DNA from: Brachynemurus nebulosus
Taxonomy: Eukaryota; Arthropoda; Insecta; Neuroptera; Myrmeleontidae
Length of the DNA stretch: 64,000 nucleotides
Assembly: GCA_035578155.1 (NCBI GenBank)
Contig: JAPWDM010000001.1
Span: 12,127,543 to 12,191,542 of the forward strand
Direction: 5' to 3'
This document shows, piece by piece, positions 48,262 to 60,047 of the stretch (within the stretch, counting starts at the first letter, position 1; each line of letters opens with the position of its first letter). The notes beneath the pieces were generated by a model. That model did not search any database and was not told where the DNA came from. It was given only the letters and a program-made list of their open reading frames with translations. Made by a program: the position numbers and the translations under genes.

Positions 48262-48490
48262 TTTATAGAAAAGAGTTGGAAAAATTACCACTGTTCACCA
48301 TGCCTCCCCTACAAGCTAAGGTACATCTATATGGTGGTACCCTAGATCGACTACTAGGCTCGATGCCCAACCCACAACTTCTCGTTGGTCCTAGGCAACC
48401 GCTCGACAAGGGCTAACAAACAAGCGCGCAGGTGAGTGTTAGGAAGAGTCAAGTGCAATAGGGTCACACGCTCCTCCCGCTTCGTTACAA

Positions 48491-48508
48491 TGGTGTCAGG
48501 TGTGTGGG
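48491..48508 (+). promoter_or_regulatory. Candidate tRNA-Leu primer-binding site
   Basis: TGGTGTCAGGTGTGTGGG follows the LTR end by one base. TGGTGTCAG is the complement of the 3' end of many leucine tRNAs, used as reverse-transcription primer by some LTR elements. Confidence 0.4.
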
Positions 48509-50410
48509 GTGGGGCAACCTAGAGAGGCAACTGGGGGTGAGCAGTAGTATGAACTTAGGGAATTAGTCCGCGAAGTATTTTAGTAAGGGCAGCCTCGGGA
48601 AGGCCACGGGAAATAAGCATTACGTTAAATTCCAGCAGTGCATGAAAAGTAGTTTTGTAGAGAAGCCTATGGAGACAATACGGGATAAATAGGGATTGAA
48701 GTGAGGAAAATCTAGTTAGGAAAGTGTAAAGACATAATAGATTTTATACGGGTAATTTTGGGAGGTAACAGGATCTGTTACAACCTGTAGTCCGTGTAGT
48801 AAAGTATCAAAGAGTTCTGCACAGCGATAAGTTAGGGGAATTAAGGAAGGTAGAAATAGGATTCAGAATAGAGAAGATATGGAGAGGGTTAGGAAATGTA
48901 AATTTTATTAAGAAATGGAAAATTTTGAAATGGTAGATAGAAATTTTGATTTTTTTTTTGGGCTATAGTGGGTTAATAATGACTTGGCGAGCTTGTGTTT
49001 GTGTAATTGGGGGGATTTTAAATCAAATTTTAAGTTAAATGTTCAAAAAATAAAAAGAAGTAGGTTCGGTGTAAATATAAGCGTAGGGAATGAGTTGAAT
49101 GATTTAAATTTAAACTCAATTTTAAAGTAATTGTTGATCAAACGTTTATTGTTAAACATATGTTTCTCTAAACGTTGCATTTTTGCAATAGGTCATTGTC
49201 ACATTGGGTAATTATATCGTAAGATATCATTTTGCTGTACAATGTGGACTGGGTTAAATGTTCGTTAAGCAGTTGTTACGTTGTGTATGTTTAAAGAATT
49301 TGCGAACACTGACAACCCATGTAGTAGTGTACGAGGCAATGATTTTCTTTAAATGCAAGATCTACATTACTGCATATTTTGCTAGCTAGACAAATTTTTG
49401 CCAAGTTCATTAACTTAAACATATGATTGATACGTACACAGATATTGCACGCATAAGGATCATTAAAATCACAAAATAAATTTTGATTTTTTGTAACGTT
49501 TGAATAGAATGATCTTTTTCCTTGTCTCTTATTTTTGGCTTTTATTTATAAATATTTATATACATCCCTTATTAGCTACTGACCACAGCCGCTCCGTTTC
49601 GGAATGGCACATCAAGATTACTTCCAGTGACATGTCTATTCTAGAGTCGTTTAGAGAGCGAAGTCAATTAGTATAAATAACATTTCGAACAGAATTTCGG
49701 AATATCTAACTTAAAAGTAACTAAACTCATAAATCAATTATCTTTACGTAGACGAAGTGGTTGGTTACAGCTACAAAATATGTATAATAATAGTAGTTGT
49801 GAAATGTAAGATTAAAATTAAATGGACTATTTATATGTGTGACCAATGCCCACGCAACTGCCCTTTCCTTATTTCAAATCACTGGTGTATATATCAGATA
49901 GGTATAGTAGATATTAATGTTTGTAGGTCATATAACAAATCAATGTCATACGTCCTTAAACTGATTTAAGATATACATATTACTCGGTTACATTGACATG
50001 ATGACATGATATCTGATATGATAAATAAGGCGTCATATACATCGCTTCACACCAAACAGGATACCTAGGAAATTAATATTACATGTAGAATGAATGACAA
50101 ATTAGAATTAAATGATCTGCTGAATATAGTGAGTGTGCTGTATATATGAATCTTCTACTATTTTATTGTATTGATTGCAAGAAATAGTTTTTTGTCATTG
50201 TTCGTCATAATATTGCTGAACGAGAATTTTAGATACACATTTATATATTACGTTCTTGTTTGGTGCATTAATTTTTTAAGTGTTCAAGGATTTTCTGTAA
50301 CAGATCCCACTCATATCATTATTTATATACTCTACGAAAGTGGTGGGAGGTTAAGCTTTGAACTGAATGCACCCATCTTCTTAAAGAAATTATGCTGATA
50401 TTTATTACCC
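48509..50410. other. Probable retrotransposon leader, then unassigned DNA
   Basis: 48509-49000 is purine-rich on the plus strand (GGGAAGGCCACGGGAAATAA type), like an untranslated LTR-element leader. No gag, protease or polymerase motif is found. From about 49150 to 50410 the DNA is AT-rich with no recognised feature. Confidence 0.35.
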
Positions 50411-50490
50411 CATGAGCTCAACTGACCGCAGGATTCGAACCCTGGACCGCAAGGACCAATGCCTAAGTATTATCCTCGATCACCATATTG
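50411..50490 (-). mobile_element. tRNA-like SINE head
   Basis: On the minus strand, GGTCCAGGGTTCGAATCCTG holds a consensus B box, preceded by GATCGAGGATAATACTTAGG in the A-box position. Cloverleaf pairing is poor, so I favour a SINE or tRNA pseudogene over a working tRNA. Confidence 0.5.
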
Positions 50491-51041
50491 ACTACGTATG
50501 ATAAAGTATTTGATGTGTATTGTAGTGTCAAGTATGTAGTCATACCGGAATGCTTCATCTAAAATGTTGAGCATTGAAAAAAATTGATCTAATAGGTCAC
50601 AAAATAATCATATTTGCTCAATTAATCCTATTAATTGGTCAACAATAAAAAAATTCTTTAAAAAATCTTAAAAAATTTCAAGATTATTCAAAAATGTATA
50701 ATAGTTTTTTAAAGAAAGCTTTTATTTATGTAAAAATGAACTAAAATGTAGATACAAAAAAAAAAAAATAAATAAATAAATAAATAAATAAAAATGAAAA
50801 TAAAATCTAGAGGCGTTATTATTAATTATTTTCGTTTCAGATGTGAGTAGCTACTTTACTCCTTAGTAGCTATCAAACGTAGTTAAACGCCTCAAGCTTT
50901 TACAAATTATGTTTCAAATTGCTCCAAACTTCATTCAAAAGTTATTTTGTACATTTAGTTCATTTTTAAATAAAAGCCTGCTTTAAAAAACTATTTTTTT
51001 ACTTAAATTTATTTTATACTTTTTAGTCTGATCACAATTAA

Positions 51042-51945
51042 CCCTAGAATCATACGTACTCGTCAAAACGACGAACGAACTTTTCTACCTGCTCCAATAC
51101 TGTGACTTGTCGGTACCTGCTCGCTGTGAAACTTCCGTTATCTAATTTATTTGTTAGTATAACACATAAGATATATAAATTTTGTTTATAGCTATTGTCG
51201 TTTTTTTTATACTGAAATAGTGTGCGTCAAAAGGACGACGATGTATGATTAACCTATATTTTTTTTAAAGATTTTGTACTCCACATATAAAAGTTTACCT
51301 AATTTTTCTAAAATTTATTAAAGATATGGATGTTATAATTAATTTATTCAATGATTATGATAATGTGAAAGATGATTACAGCTGTTTGACTTATAAAGAC
51401 GACATAATACTGAAGTTTGAATATATTGAATCGAAAACTAAAGAATGCGTTTCGAATGACTTCATAAAAGATTAACAATTTATTTTATGGAAAATATTTT
51501 AATTTTTATTATTTTTTGAGACCTAATTCGAAAAATTACTAACAAATTTTAGAAAATTTACAAATGTGCCTAATTGGGAAATAACTACATATCTATAGGA
51601 ATATTTATGACTGAGAAATTTCACATTCTGTAAAGTCACACATGTCCACTGATTCATAATAGTTCATAAATTAATTATCATTACAATTGATGTATTTATC
51701 TATTTTTTAATTTTTATAATGAAAATATGCTTTGATAAAAAGATTGAAAAAATTAATAAATATTTACATTAAGAAATTTTTCCAAATCCAATTTTTTTAA
51801 ATATTTTGTTCGCTTTGGTAGTATTATTATGTAAAAAAAATGTCTTTTGCAAAGAAACTCTAAAACTCCCCGTAAAAAGTCCATTCGTCGAAACGACGCC
51901 GATGTATGATTAACTTGACTGGTAGATTAACATATGATTCTAGGG
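51042..51945 (+). mobile_element. piggyBac-like element, internally deleted
   Basis: 904 bp, with ends CCCTAGAATCATACGT and ATATGATTCTAGGG, flanked by TTAA (51038-51041 and 51946-51949). CCCTAGAA ends and a TTAA duplication are hallmarks of piggyBac. The empty site ACAATTAATTTA is seen in R5 at about 34345-34360 (minus strand). Subterminal repeats include CGATGTATGATTAAC at 51238 and 51900. Only a short open frame (51326) remains inside; the element lacks a transposase. Confidence 0.85.
51326..51475 (+). CDS. 49-codon acidic frame in piggyBac-like element
   Basis: It starts MDVIINLFNDYDNVKDDYSC and ends at TAA 51475. It is acidic, as the N terminus of piggyBac transposases often is, but too short and too unlike to assign. 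It may be a remnant of the transposase start after an internal deletion, or chance. Confidence 0.2.
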   Translation: MDVIINLFNDYDNVKDDYSCLTYKDDIILKFEYIESKTKECVSNDFIKD

Positions 51946-52103
51946 TTAATTAAAAAAAATCTAATCAAAGAAGTAATTTTTAGTCGAATTTTTCCTTGAA
52001 AAAATTAGACTTATACAGCCTATATGATAAGAACGGCGAGAGGCGAGAGTAGGTGCGCTATCCGTTTTCGGACCCGTAGAACACGATTCTGTAGAAACAA
52101 ATA

Positions 52104-52107
<4 letters not shown>

Positions 52108-52176
<69 letters not shown>

Positions 52177-52193
52177 TATATATATATATATAG

Positions 52194-52276
<83 letters not shown>
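52108..52276. repeat. (TA)n microsatellite, interrupted
   Basis: About 169 bp of TA repeats with GATA and CATA interruptions, inside HLE-2 copy 4. It is the longest TA tract in the window. Confidence 0.95.
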
Positions 52277-52283
<7 letters not shown>

Positions 52284-53119
52284 ATTTTTGAGTAATCTTG
52301 AAAATTTCCAAATTTCTTTCTAAATAAGAATTTTCTATTGTTGAAAAAGTAATGGCCAAGTAATATTCCCGCTCCCTTTTGACATGTGTAGGGCCCCCCT
52401 ATGGAAGTTAAGGGCTGAAATTTGGTAAGTGGGGCTCATTCCGATGCATAACAATACTATCAAAGTGGGGTCAAATTTTGGGAGAAATTTTGGATCCGAC
52501 CTAACTTTTAAGGTGGCGGTGGGGGGCAACAAAACAATAAAACTTTTCCAAATCGGTTGAAAATAATGTTTCGGTCAATTACCTACAACATATCAAAATT
52601 CAGCTTCCTAGGATGATTTGGAGTGAGTAAAGGGGAAAAGAATGATTTTGGCTGGATCTAAAGCGCCCACATTCCCCCCAAATTAACTTAGAGGGTTGAA
52701 ATTTGGTATGTTGATAGAGTTCATACCTAGGGTCTGCTTTTTGGAGGTTTTAATTTCATGCTTTTTTGACATTTTCGAAATTTGTACCACTCGCACAGGT
52801 CAGCCAAATAAACCTAGAAGGCTGAAATTTTGTACGTGTATTGAGTTAATATCCTAGTGCCTTTTAGGGATTCCACATAACTTTTCCCCCCACTTCTCTC
52901 ATTTTTATATCGGAATTCAATGGTATTGTTAAATCTGTTTTAAATGCATTATTTTATTCTAATACAAGTAGGCGGATAGTAATTTTAAAAATTTAAAAAA
53001 AAATGACCTTTCTTTTATAACAAATGCAATACATAAATATTATATAATTTAAAAATGTTATTAAAGTCACTGTTTATTTATAAAATAAGAATTTTGGATT
53101 TTTATTTATAAAATAGAAA

Positions 53120-53390
53120 TTTTCATGTAGTTTTCATATATGCTATTAAAATTCTAATATACTAAAGCATATCCATTCTATTTCAAAATTTACCCTCAAT
53201 TTTACCTGAACAGCTCCTCCAGTAAGTCCGACCGTAAATTTATACACATCAATAGAAAGCTCTCTAAAAATAAAGTGTTTTGTCAATTTAAAGTTTTTTC
53301 TATCTGCCGTCGTCGTTTCCGAGTTATCAAGCAAAATTAAAATTTTACCCTAATTTTGAGGGGTGATTTCACCCCTTAAATGGCGACTAA
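53120..53390. repeat. Dispersed repeat R4, copy 2
   Basis: Close match to 25410-25660, nested in HLE-2 copy 4. Confidence 0.7.
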
Positions 53391-54698
53391 AATTGGATTT
53401 TTTTGGACGGAAAAAATATCTTCATAAAGGCCTTCCAATTTACTATTTAAGGTCCTTTTTTAATATTTAAAAATAAAACACAAAGGCAATTGGCGGATAA
53501 GCATGGGTAGGAATGCCCTTGTACGAATTGTGTTGGCTTTTTTCCTGCTAACTGCTATCGGCACAAAATTGAAATTTGTTAAAGCCCCGATCAGTCGGAA
53601 CTCATCATCAATTTTAAAACCACCAAAATGACAAATCACTTGTAGACTTTCAATCACATTTCGCTTGTAGACATTCAATACCGAAGATGAAGGGAAAAAT
53701 TCGACTTCCGTGATGGGGCCTCGCTGCTCATGGCGTTTTTATTTTATGAATATTTTAATCGGTTATTTTACCCAAACAAAAGTATGGAAACTATAAACAT
53801 TGCAATGTAAAGTTAGTAGACAATATTTGACAGTTTAAAATTTCAAAAAATTGCACGACACTGAAAATCAATAATTCTAGTTTTGAGGGAATTTAGGACA
53901 AAACTAATTATAGAATATTGCATTTTCATCAAAGTTTTACACATATGCAAAATTTGAAACCTTTAGTTCAATTAGAAGTGAAATTTGATTGCAAGATTTG
54001 ATCTAAACAAACAAACTAACGTTACAAGTTAAATAAAAACTTTTAAAAAACGGAAGAGTTATCGATATAATTTTAAAGGCTAAGGTCAATTAACATTAAC
54101 AATAATTGGTTAGTCTAGAGTGTTTAAAAAAAATTAATTTTTATACTGTAGTGCATGCGCGAGATCTTACGCAAAGAAAGATAATACCCCTGCAGTGGCT
54201 TTATATGATACAGGTACCTGAAGACAGCTCATAAATTATTCATAGATGATTTTAAATCAAACTTAAATTTCGACTGATCGGTTGATCAACAAAATTTACA
54301 TACCAAACCTTGATCCATATAGGTAAAACCATATAAAATCGAGTAGTCCTTGACCCGTTTTATTAACCTATAGGAGAAGGAGGGCACACAGGTCCGACAG
54401 AGTACAGAGGACCAGCCTCATAGAATTGATACGAATAGCGTTATCTGTTTAAAAATACATTAACTATATTGCCTAATGTCTACCATATTTGTTCTGTTTA
54501 ACCTTGAGTGTGTGCTGGTTGATTACACAAAGAAAACCACAATTCGAAGAACAGTTAAGAAATTACTATAAAAAAAATATTTAGAATTACTTGCCTTATT
54601 TCATGGAAAAATATTGATAATTGAGAGATGTTGTCTTAAAGTTATTTTTAGTTTAAATAGGTTATGTTTTTTAAAGACCTCATGTAATTTATAACCTA

Positions 54699-55787
54699 CA
54701 CTGAGAAAAAATTACAGTAAAAATTACGGAGCTGCCTCCGGTAAACCAGGCTCAAGTGACCAGTCGGTAGGAAATTATCAAGCAAAAATATAAAAAATGC
54801 CTTTCAAACATTATTTTTTACGATTCATTTGAAAATTTTTCCTATACAGTTTAAGAATTTTTCCTATACAGCTCCGTAAAATTCGATGGGCTAGTAAAAT
54901 TTCAAGTGGATACCAGGAAAATTTACTCAATTTTTGTAAAATTATACTAGACATAGAATAATTTTTACAGAGCTACAGTGTAATTTTTACTAAGCTAGAC
55001 GGTAGACGCTATTTGTTATCTCTATTTCCTCCTTGAAACCTGTCTTTCAGCATCTTTCTCACACAAGCATCACACATAACTGACGATAAACAGACTGCAC
55101 TAAGGTCATTTTGAATACCTAACTCACCAGCAGTCCGACCGTTACCAGTTTAGTAGCAGTCGAGCCATGTTAGTGAATGGAGGTGTACCAGGAGTGTCAT
55201 CATTTTTTTTCTTTTTTCTTTTATAATAAACTATTTAATGGACTGTTACTTGTGAGTAACAGTGTGAGTAACATTCTGTTATTTGTAGTAACTACTGTTA
55301 CAACAAATAACAGAATTGTTATTTGTGTTTCATGAAAATCGCATTATTTTATTATTGCTAGAGAACTAATAATTAAGATATAACAATTAAAATTTTTATA
55401 TGTATTGTTGTTTATTAAAGCATGTTTTTCCACAAATAATAAAAAAACACAGAACATTTTTTCAATATTAATAATTTGATTTTAATCCTTACCCTTCTAT
55501 CAATATCTTTTTAAACTATTTTAATTCAATTATTTATTAATAAATAAAAAAAAAAACTTATAAATAATACGGTAAGAGAGTAGAATTTTTCCTGTACAGC
55601 GCCGAAATTTTTACGGAGTCACAATGTAATTTTTACTGTGCAGTCAAATTTTACGGAGCCATAGGATAATTTTTACTATACTCATCGTACTTTTTCCTTT
55701 GCCTGTCACTTATGCCCGCATTACCAGAGAGCTCAATAATTTTTTACTAGAAATTTCCGTAACAATTACCATATTTTTTTCTCAGTG
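54699..55787. mobile_element. TIR element with CACTGAGAAAAAA ends
   Basis: 1,089 bp, ends CACTGAGAAAAAATTAC and TATTTTTTTCTCAGTG, flanked by TA (54697-54698 and 55788-55789). Words such as AATTTTTAC, CAGCTCCGTAA and ACGGAGCCA recur through both halves as subterminal repeats. A run of TTATTTGT/ACAAATAACAG palindromes sits at 55270-55325. No coding frame. Confidence 0.8.
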
Positions 55788-55959
55788 TACCTTTCCATTG
55801 GAAAAAAAATTGTTTCGGCTGTGTTGCTGCGGGGCACGAAGGGCCACTGCGGTCCTGTGTGCCCCACTTTGATGGTTCACGAATACTCTGTTTTTCAATT
55901 TATTTTATTTACCTTATTTTATTTACTATTTAGCTTACTTAATATTCTTAACGTACTTC

Positions 55960-56270
55960 TAAATTTAGATGCCAACTTGGCTAGCAATTTTGAATTAATT
56001 TTAGTTTGCAAACCAAAGAGACAAAAGATCCAAAAAAGTAGAACTAAGAAAGTTAAAGCTAATAATAATATTAAAGAAATCGACTATTCTGAAAGTGATT
56101 CTGACAAAAATACGAATGCTCTGTGTATTTACTGTTGTGGAAGATTTCTTGAATCCAAGCCAATGAAGGATAGACTCAGTGCCAAAAATGCAAAAAGTGG
56201 GTACATGACGCTTGTGCCGATACTGATGATGAAGATAATGATATAATTTGACTCAATTGCCAGTAATTTA
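55960..56270 (+). pseudogene. Pogo-like transposase C terminus with broken zinc finger
   Basis: The plus-strand frame gives a basic, serine/aspartate-rich stretch (KRQKIQKSRTKKVKANNN, then SESDSDKNT) followed by CIYCCGRFLES. A frameshift then occurs. The next frame carries TQCQKCKKWVHDACADTDDE, with a stop just before it and another where the next cysteine is expected. C-x2-C...CQKC..WVHxxCA is the PHD-like zinc finger at the C terminus of many insect pogo-type transposases. No DDE domain is seen upstream; hydrophobic sequence at 55890-55960 is not transposase-like. Confidence 0.75.
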
Positions 56271-57043
56271 ATCTTATTATGTTTTCGATATTTTTTATAG
56301 TTGAAAATAAAATTCTTCAAAATATATTAAACATGTTTAATTTTCCATTGTATATACGTATGGGGTACAGAGGACTATGTCTGAACCTATGTGCCCCAAT
56401 GTGTGGGCTACATACGACCAAACACCGATTTTGGCATTTTTGCTATTAAATCTTAAACTAATGATATAGTGTGTATATTGTAAATAATTAATTTATCTGT
56501 TACTGCATATAGAGTAGGAACTTAACTCTAATTTTTAGTAAAGAGCGGCCACGAGCGTTCTAGTGTCTGATTTTTCTTTTAATCGATTCAAAATTTAAAG
56601 AGGAATAAAAAATTCTAATACTATTTTTTTATCAAATGCCAGCGTCACTATGAAAAGTTGAAATTAATGAAAATAATAGGTAAGATACATGTATAAATTT
56701 TGTATTAGTACAAGTATTCTATAACAGCAACTGATATATAAAAAAAAAGTATTTATAACATTTTTTTAGAGAGAGAAAAACTATTGACAAATATAATATT
56801 TTAGAAAGAATACCGTATTTGCGGGATACTTGAGCCCAGATTTGCAAATCATCTGATAATTTCAAAAATTGAGCGTAACTGTTATACTTATTTGGGATAG
56901 GAAATTCAGTATATTAATCTATATATGACTACGGTTAGTTTATTATATAATATGGATCTTTTTCTTATGGCTCATAAATTTTATAGCTTTTTAGATTTTG
57001 GGCTCAAGTTAACCTCAAGATCGGGTTACTTGAGCCCAAACCT

Positions 57044-58901
57044 AAAGGGTATTACGGGATAAGAATGGCCGGTTGGCCCCCAGACGAGATTTTCAACGGC
57101 ACTTTGGCTACTATAAGGACAGTTGATAAGAAGTCTTGCGTGCAAGTTTTAGCCTCATATCTTGGGTAGTTTAGAACTTATTTGTGATAATATGTATTAA
57201 GGCCATGATTTTTAAACCTTTATATCTCGTAAACTATTACAGATATTGAGATAAACTAAAAACCATTGAGTAGGTCTAAGTTAGTACTATAATATATATT
57301 TCTTTCAAATTTTTCCGTTGGTAAACAGTCATAGAAAATTCGAGAAGAAAAATAGAAAAACATTTTTTTAGTGGTTCCTTCAGAGTGACAATCACGAAAA
57401 AAGTCTCAAATATTGTACACTAGGTCCTGTTTAAGTACTGCAAGTTTCGTTAAAAACAAAGGGGTGGAACAGGGTCAAAGAGGAGAAACCTCGATCGAAG
57501 CCACCATCGGAAAGGTCAATTTCATCATTCCGTTATGTTTTTATGCCGTGCGCACAAGATTAATTAAGAACCTGGTGATGTTTTAACGATATGTACCGAT
57601 ATAACTATCATGACTTCCAAATATACAGTGTGTTCAAGATCATGTGGGGCCAATATATAAATATGTAAAAAATATTGTTGGTAGGATACCGGCCATATAT
57701 TTCTTGAACGATAGAGCTGGTATTTCGTATTGTAACCGTTTACGTCAAGTTCTAGGCTAAATTCATAGATGGAGTTGATCGTCAATATGGGATGGTTTCA
57801 AAATGGTGACTTTTCATTATCACTGAATTTATTATTATATTATTAAATTATTGCCAGTACGAAGCTATTCAACGAAAAGAGCTCGTCTACGAACAGCTTG
57901 AACCTTGACCCCAATTATAATTATAATAAAATTAAGCTGTCATCCGATAAAAAGGTAACCGCTTCCACAACTCTCATACTTCAGTATACATTTCGGAATT
58001 TGCCTATTATACTATGATTGTATATCTATCTAAAGTTAATGATAAGTAGCTATTAACTAAAACTGAAATTTACCTCGTTGATAGGTACAACTGATTAAAT
58101 AGTTTCTCAAATGACAATAATTTTATACTTCAAATTCTCAACTTTTTGAAACTATCCCATATTGACAATCAACTCCATCTATGAACTTAGCCTAGAACTT
58201 GACGTAAACAGTTACAATACCAAATAGCAGCTCTATCGTTCAAGAAATATGACCGTTATCCTACCAACAATTTTTTTTACATATTTATATATTGGCCTCC
58301 ATGACCTTGAACACACTGTATATTTGGAAGTCATGATAGGTATATCGGTACATATCGTTAAAACGTCACCAGGTTCTTAATTAATCTTGTGCGCACGGCA
58401 TAAAAACATAACGGAATGATGAAATTCACCTTTCCGATGGTGGCTTCGATCGAGGTTTCTCCTCTTTGACCCTGTTCCACCCCTTTGTTTTTAACGAAAC
58501 TTGCAGTACTTAAACAGGATCTAGTGTGCAATATTTGAGACTTTTTTCGTGATTGTCATTCTGAAGGAACCACTAAAAAAATGTTTTTCTATTTTTCTTC
58601 TCGAATTTTCTATGACTGTTTACTAACGGAAAAATTTGAAAGAAATATATATTATAGTACTAACTTCGACCTTCTCAATGGTTTTTAGTTTATCTCAATA
58701 TCTGTAATAGTTTACGAGATATTAAGGTCTAAAAAATCATGGTCTTAATACATATTATCACAAATAACTTCTAAACTATCCAAGATATGAGGCTAAAACT
58801 TGCACGCAAGACTTCTTATCAACTGCCCTTATAGTAGCCAAAGTGCCGTTGAAAATCTCGTCTGGGGGCCAACCGGCCATTCTTATCCCATAATACCCTT
58901 T
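57044..58901. mobile_element. Giant foldback element, 760-bp arms
   Basis: Left arm 57044-57804 and right arm 58144-58901 are inverted copies with only scattered differences. Ends AAAGGGTATTACGGGATAAG and CTTATCCCATAATACCCTTT; then GGCCGGTTGGCCCCCAGACG and its complement. The 340-bp loop (57805-58143) is unassigned AT-rich DNA. A minus-strand 73-codon frame in the left arm is not recognised. No target duplication is clear. Confidence 0.95.
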
Positions 58902-59002
58902 CCAGGTGATTTTCATTTGAAAACAGTTTGAGACCATGTAGGATGTTGATTACTAATTAAAACATTGTAGAAACATATAAGGAACTTTACTTATTCAATA
59001 CT

Positions 59003-59285
59003 CTTATCGCAGCATCCTGCATAACGTAGCGAATTTCCATTTACAAAAATTAGTTTTTCTCGGAAACTAGTTGACATAGAATAATAGTTTAAAGACATTT
59101 TTTGTGTGATTTTTTCTCCTCGTTCCAACAGTGTAAAAATTTTTGAATAAGGAGAAATTTTGGAAAATGTTAATTTTTTTCATGAAAATTTCCAAAAATA
59201 ACATGTTTTGGGCATCGGACGTGCCTGGTTAACGAACTTGTCCAACGGTTTAGGACTTTTAGGAATTTCTGCTATAGTCTTGCAC
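59003..59285 (-). mobile_element. HLE-1 3' fragment
   Basis: It reads TATCGCAGCATCCTGCATAA then CGTAGCGAATTTCCATTTAC, the 3' end, and continues to GGACGTGCCTGGTTAACGAA. The 5' half, including the TA tract, is missing. It lies inside the third-level element. Confidence 0.8.
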
Positions 59286-60047
59286 CATTTTATACCAAAG
59301 TTATAATGGGCTCAAGTTACCCTAATTTTAAGGTTATTTTACTGATTTATCAAAACCTTAATTTAAAAAATTAACGGAATGGTTGGCAGATGAACATATC
59401 TGAATTTAGTTTAGTAATGAACAAAGTAATAAAATTATACACTTACCTTCGTTTGTAGACTACCACAATTACATTTACAGTCAAAAGTTAGCAACGTAAC
59501 AAAACATCAGTTTCAAACAGAGAGTAAATAACACGTGCCTCACCTCTAGTGTCAATTTTTAGAACTACCTAAAGTTAAACACCGTAAACCTACTGCTGTT
59601 ACCTACTAGCTAAACATTTAATTTACTTATACTACTGACTAATATAAGCACAAAACAGAAAATAATACTTTTTCCGTTTTGGGCTCAAGTAACCCGTAAT
59701 TACGGTACGTAAACTGAAATCAAACATTTATAAGAATACTTGTCAAATTATGTATTTTTATCAATTTTTAGCATTGAAGCCGTGGTTTAATCAAAGAATA
59801 GTATTTGTATTTTATATTTTATTTTAAATTCTGCATCGATTATAAAAAAGCCAGCCACTAGAACGCTCGTGGTCACTTTTTCAATTTCTAAGCAGCTTTT
59901 CCTAGCCTAATAGTCCATAGTATGATTTGCTAAAGTACGATCGAAGTAGCACCATTACATCGTACTGTAGCTAAGATACATTATTCTACCTGTAGCTAAG
60001 AAATAATAACTACCTATGTGCGGACCTGTGTGCCCCTCCTTCCCCTA

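Larger units (their letters stand above)
51977..53740 (+). mobile_element. HLE-2 copy 4, long form (1.76 kb)
   Basis: It starts ATTTTTAGTCGAATTTTTCC and ends CGACTTCCGTGATGGGG, GCTGCTCATGGCG and a T run. (TA)n occupies 52108-52276 with GATATA interruptions. Two minisatellite units (52691, 52814) are present. 53120-53390 is an R4-like stretch (GGGGTGATTTCACCCC), which the copy at 45254 lacks. A 72-codon minus-strand frame near 53600 is at a place also open in other copies but contains a 27-bp tandem repeat; not called as a gene. Confidence 0.8.
50690..54070 (+). repeat. Repeat R5, copy split by two insertions
   Basis: Pieces 50690-51041, 51946-51976 and 53741-54070 join to match the uninterrupted copy at 33985-34690. 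The left piece has the palindromic GCCTCAAGCTTTTA arms, more diverged here. A short (AAAT)n run lies near 50769-50790. The insertions are a piggyBac element and HLE-2 copy 4. Confidence 0.8.
56813..59705. mobile_element. Third-level TIR element with TA flanks
   Basis: Ends CCGTATTTGCGGGATACTTG and CAAGTAACCCGTAATTACGG, flanked by TA (56811-56812, 59706-59707). GGGTTACTTGAGCCCA-type words recur at 56832, 57000, 57023, 59308 and 59680 on both strands. No coding frame. Confidence 0.65.
56541..59880. mobile_element. Second-level TIR element
   Basis: Inverted ends CCACGAGCGTTCTAGTG (56549) and CACTAGAACGCTCGTGG (59856), with weaker pairing for over 100 bp inward. The target duplication is unclear. 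Confidence 0.7.
54373..60045 (+). mobile_element. Pogo-like element, nested host (5.7 kb)
   Basis: Inverted ends GGAGAAGGAGGGCACACAGG and CCTGTGTGCCCCTCCTTCCC, flanked by TA (54371-54372 and 60046-60047). GGGGCACA/TGTGCCCC words recur inside (55832, 55857, 56393) as subterminal repeats. It holds a pogo-type transposase C terminus at 55960-56270. Other parts are displaced by a MITE (54699-55787) and by a three-level nest at 56541-59880. TA duplication plus transposase type support the assignment. Confidence 0.7.

Noticed and set aside
50411..50490. Functional tRNA gene
   Set aside because: The B box is good, but acceptor and anticodon stems do not pair well and the A box is decayed; better as a SINE head or pseudogene.
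56541..59880. Treating the whole nest as one large autonomous transposon (Maverick-like)
   Set aside because: No polymerase, integrase or capsid-type frames; separate TIR pairs with their own TA flanks argue for nested insertions.
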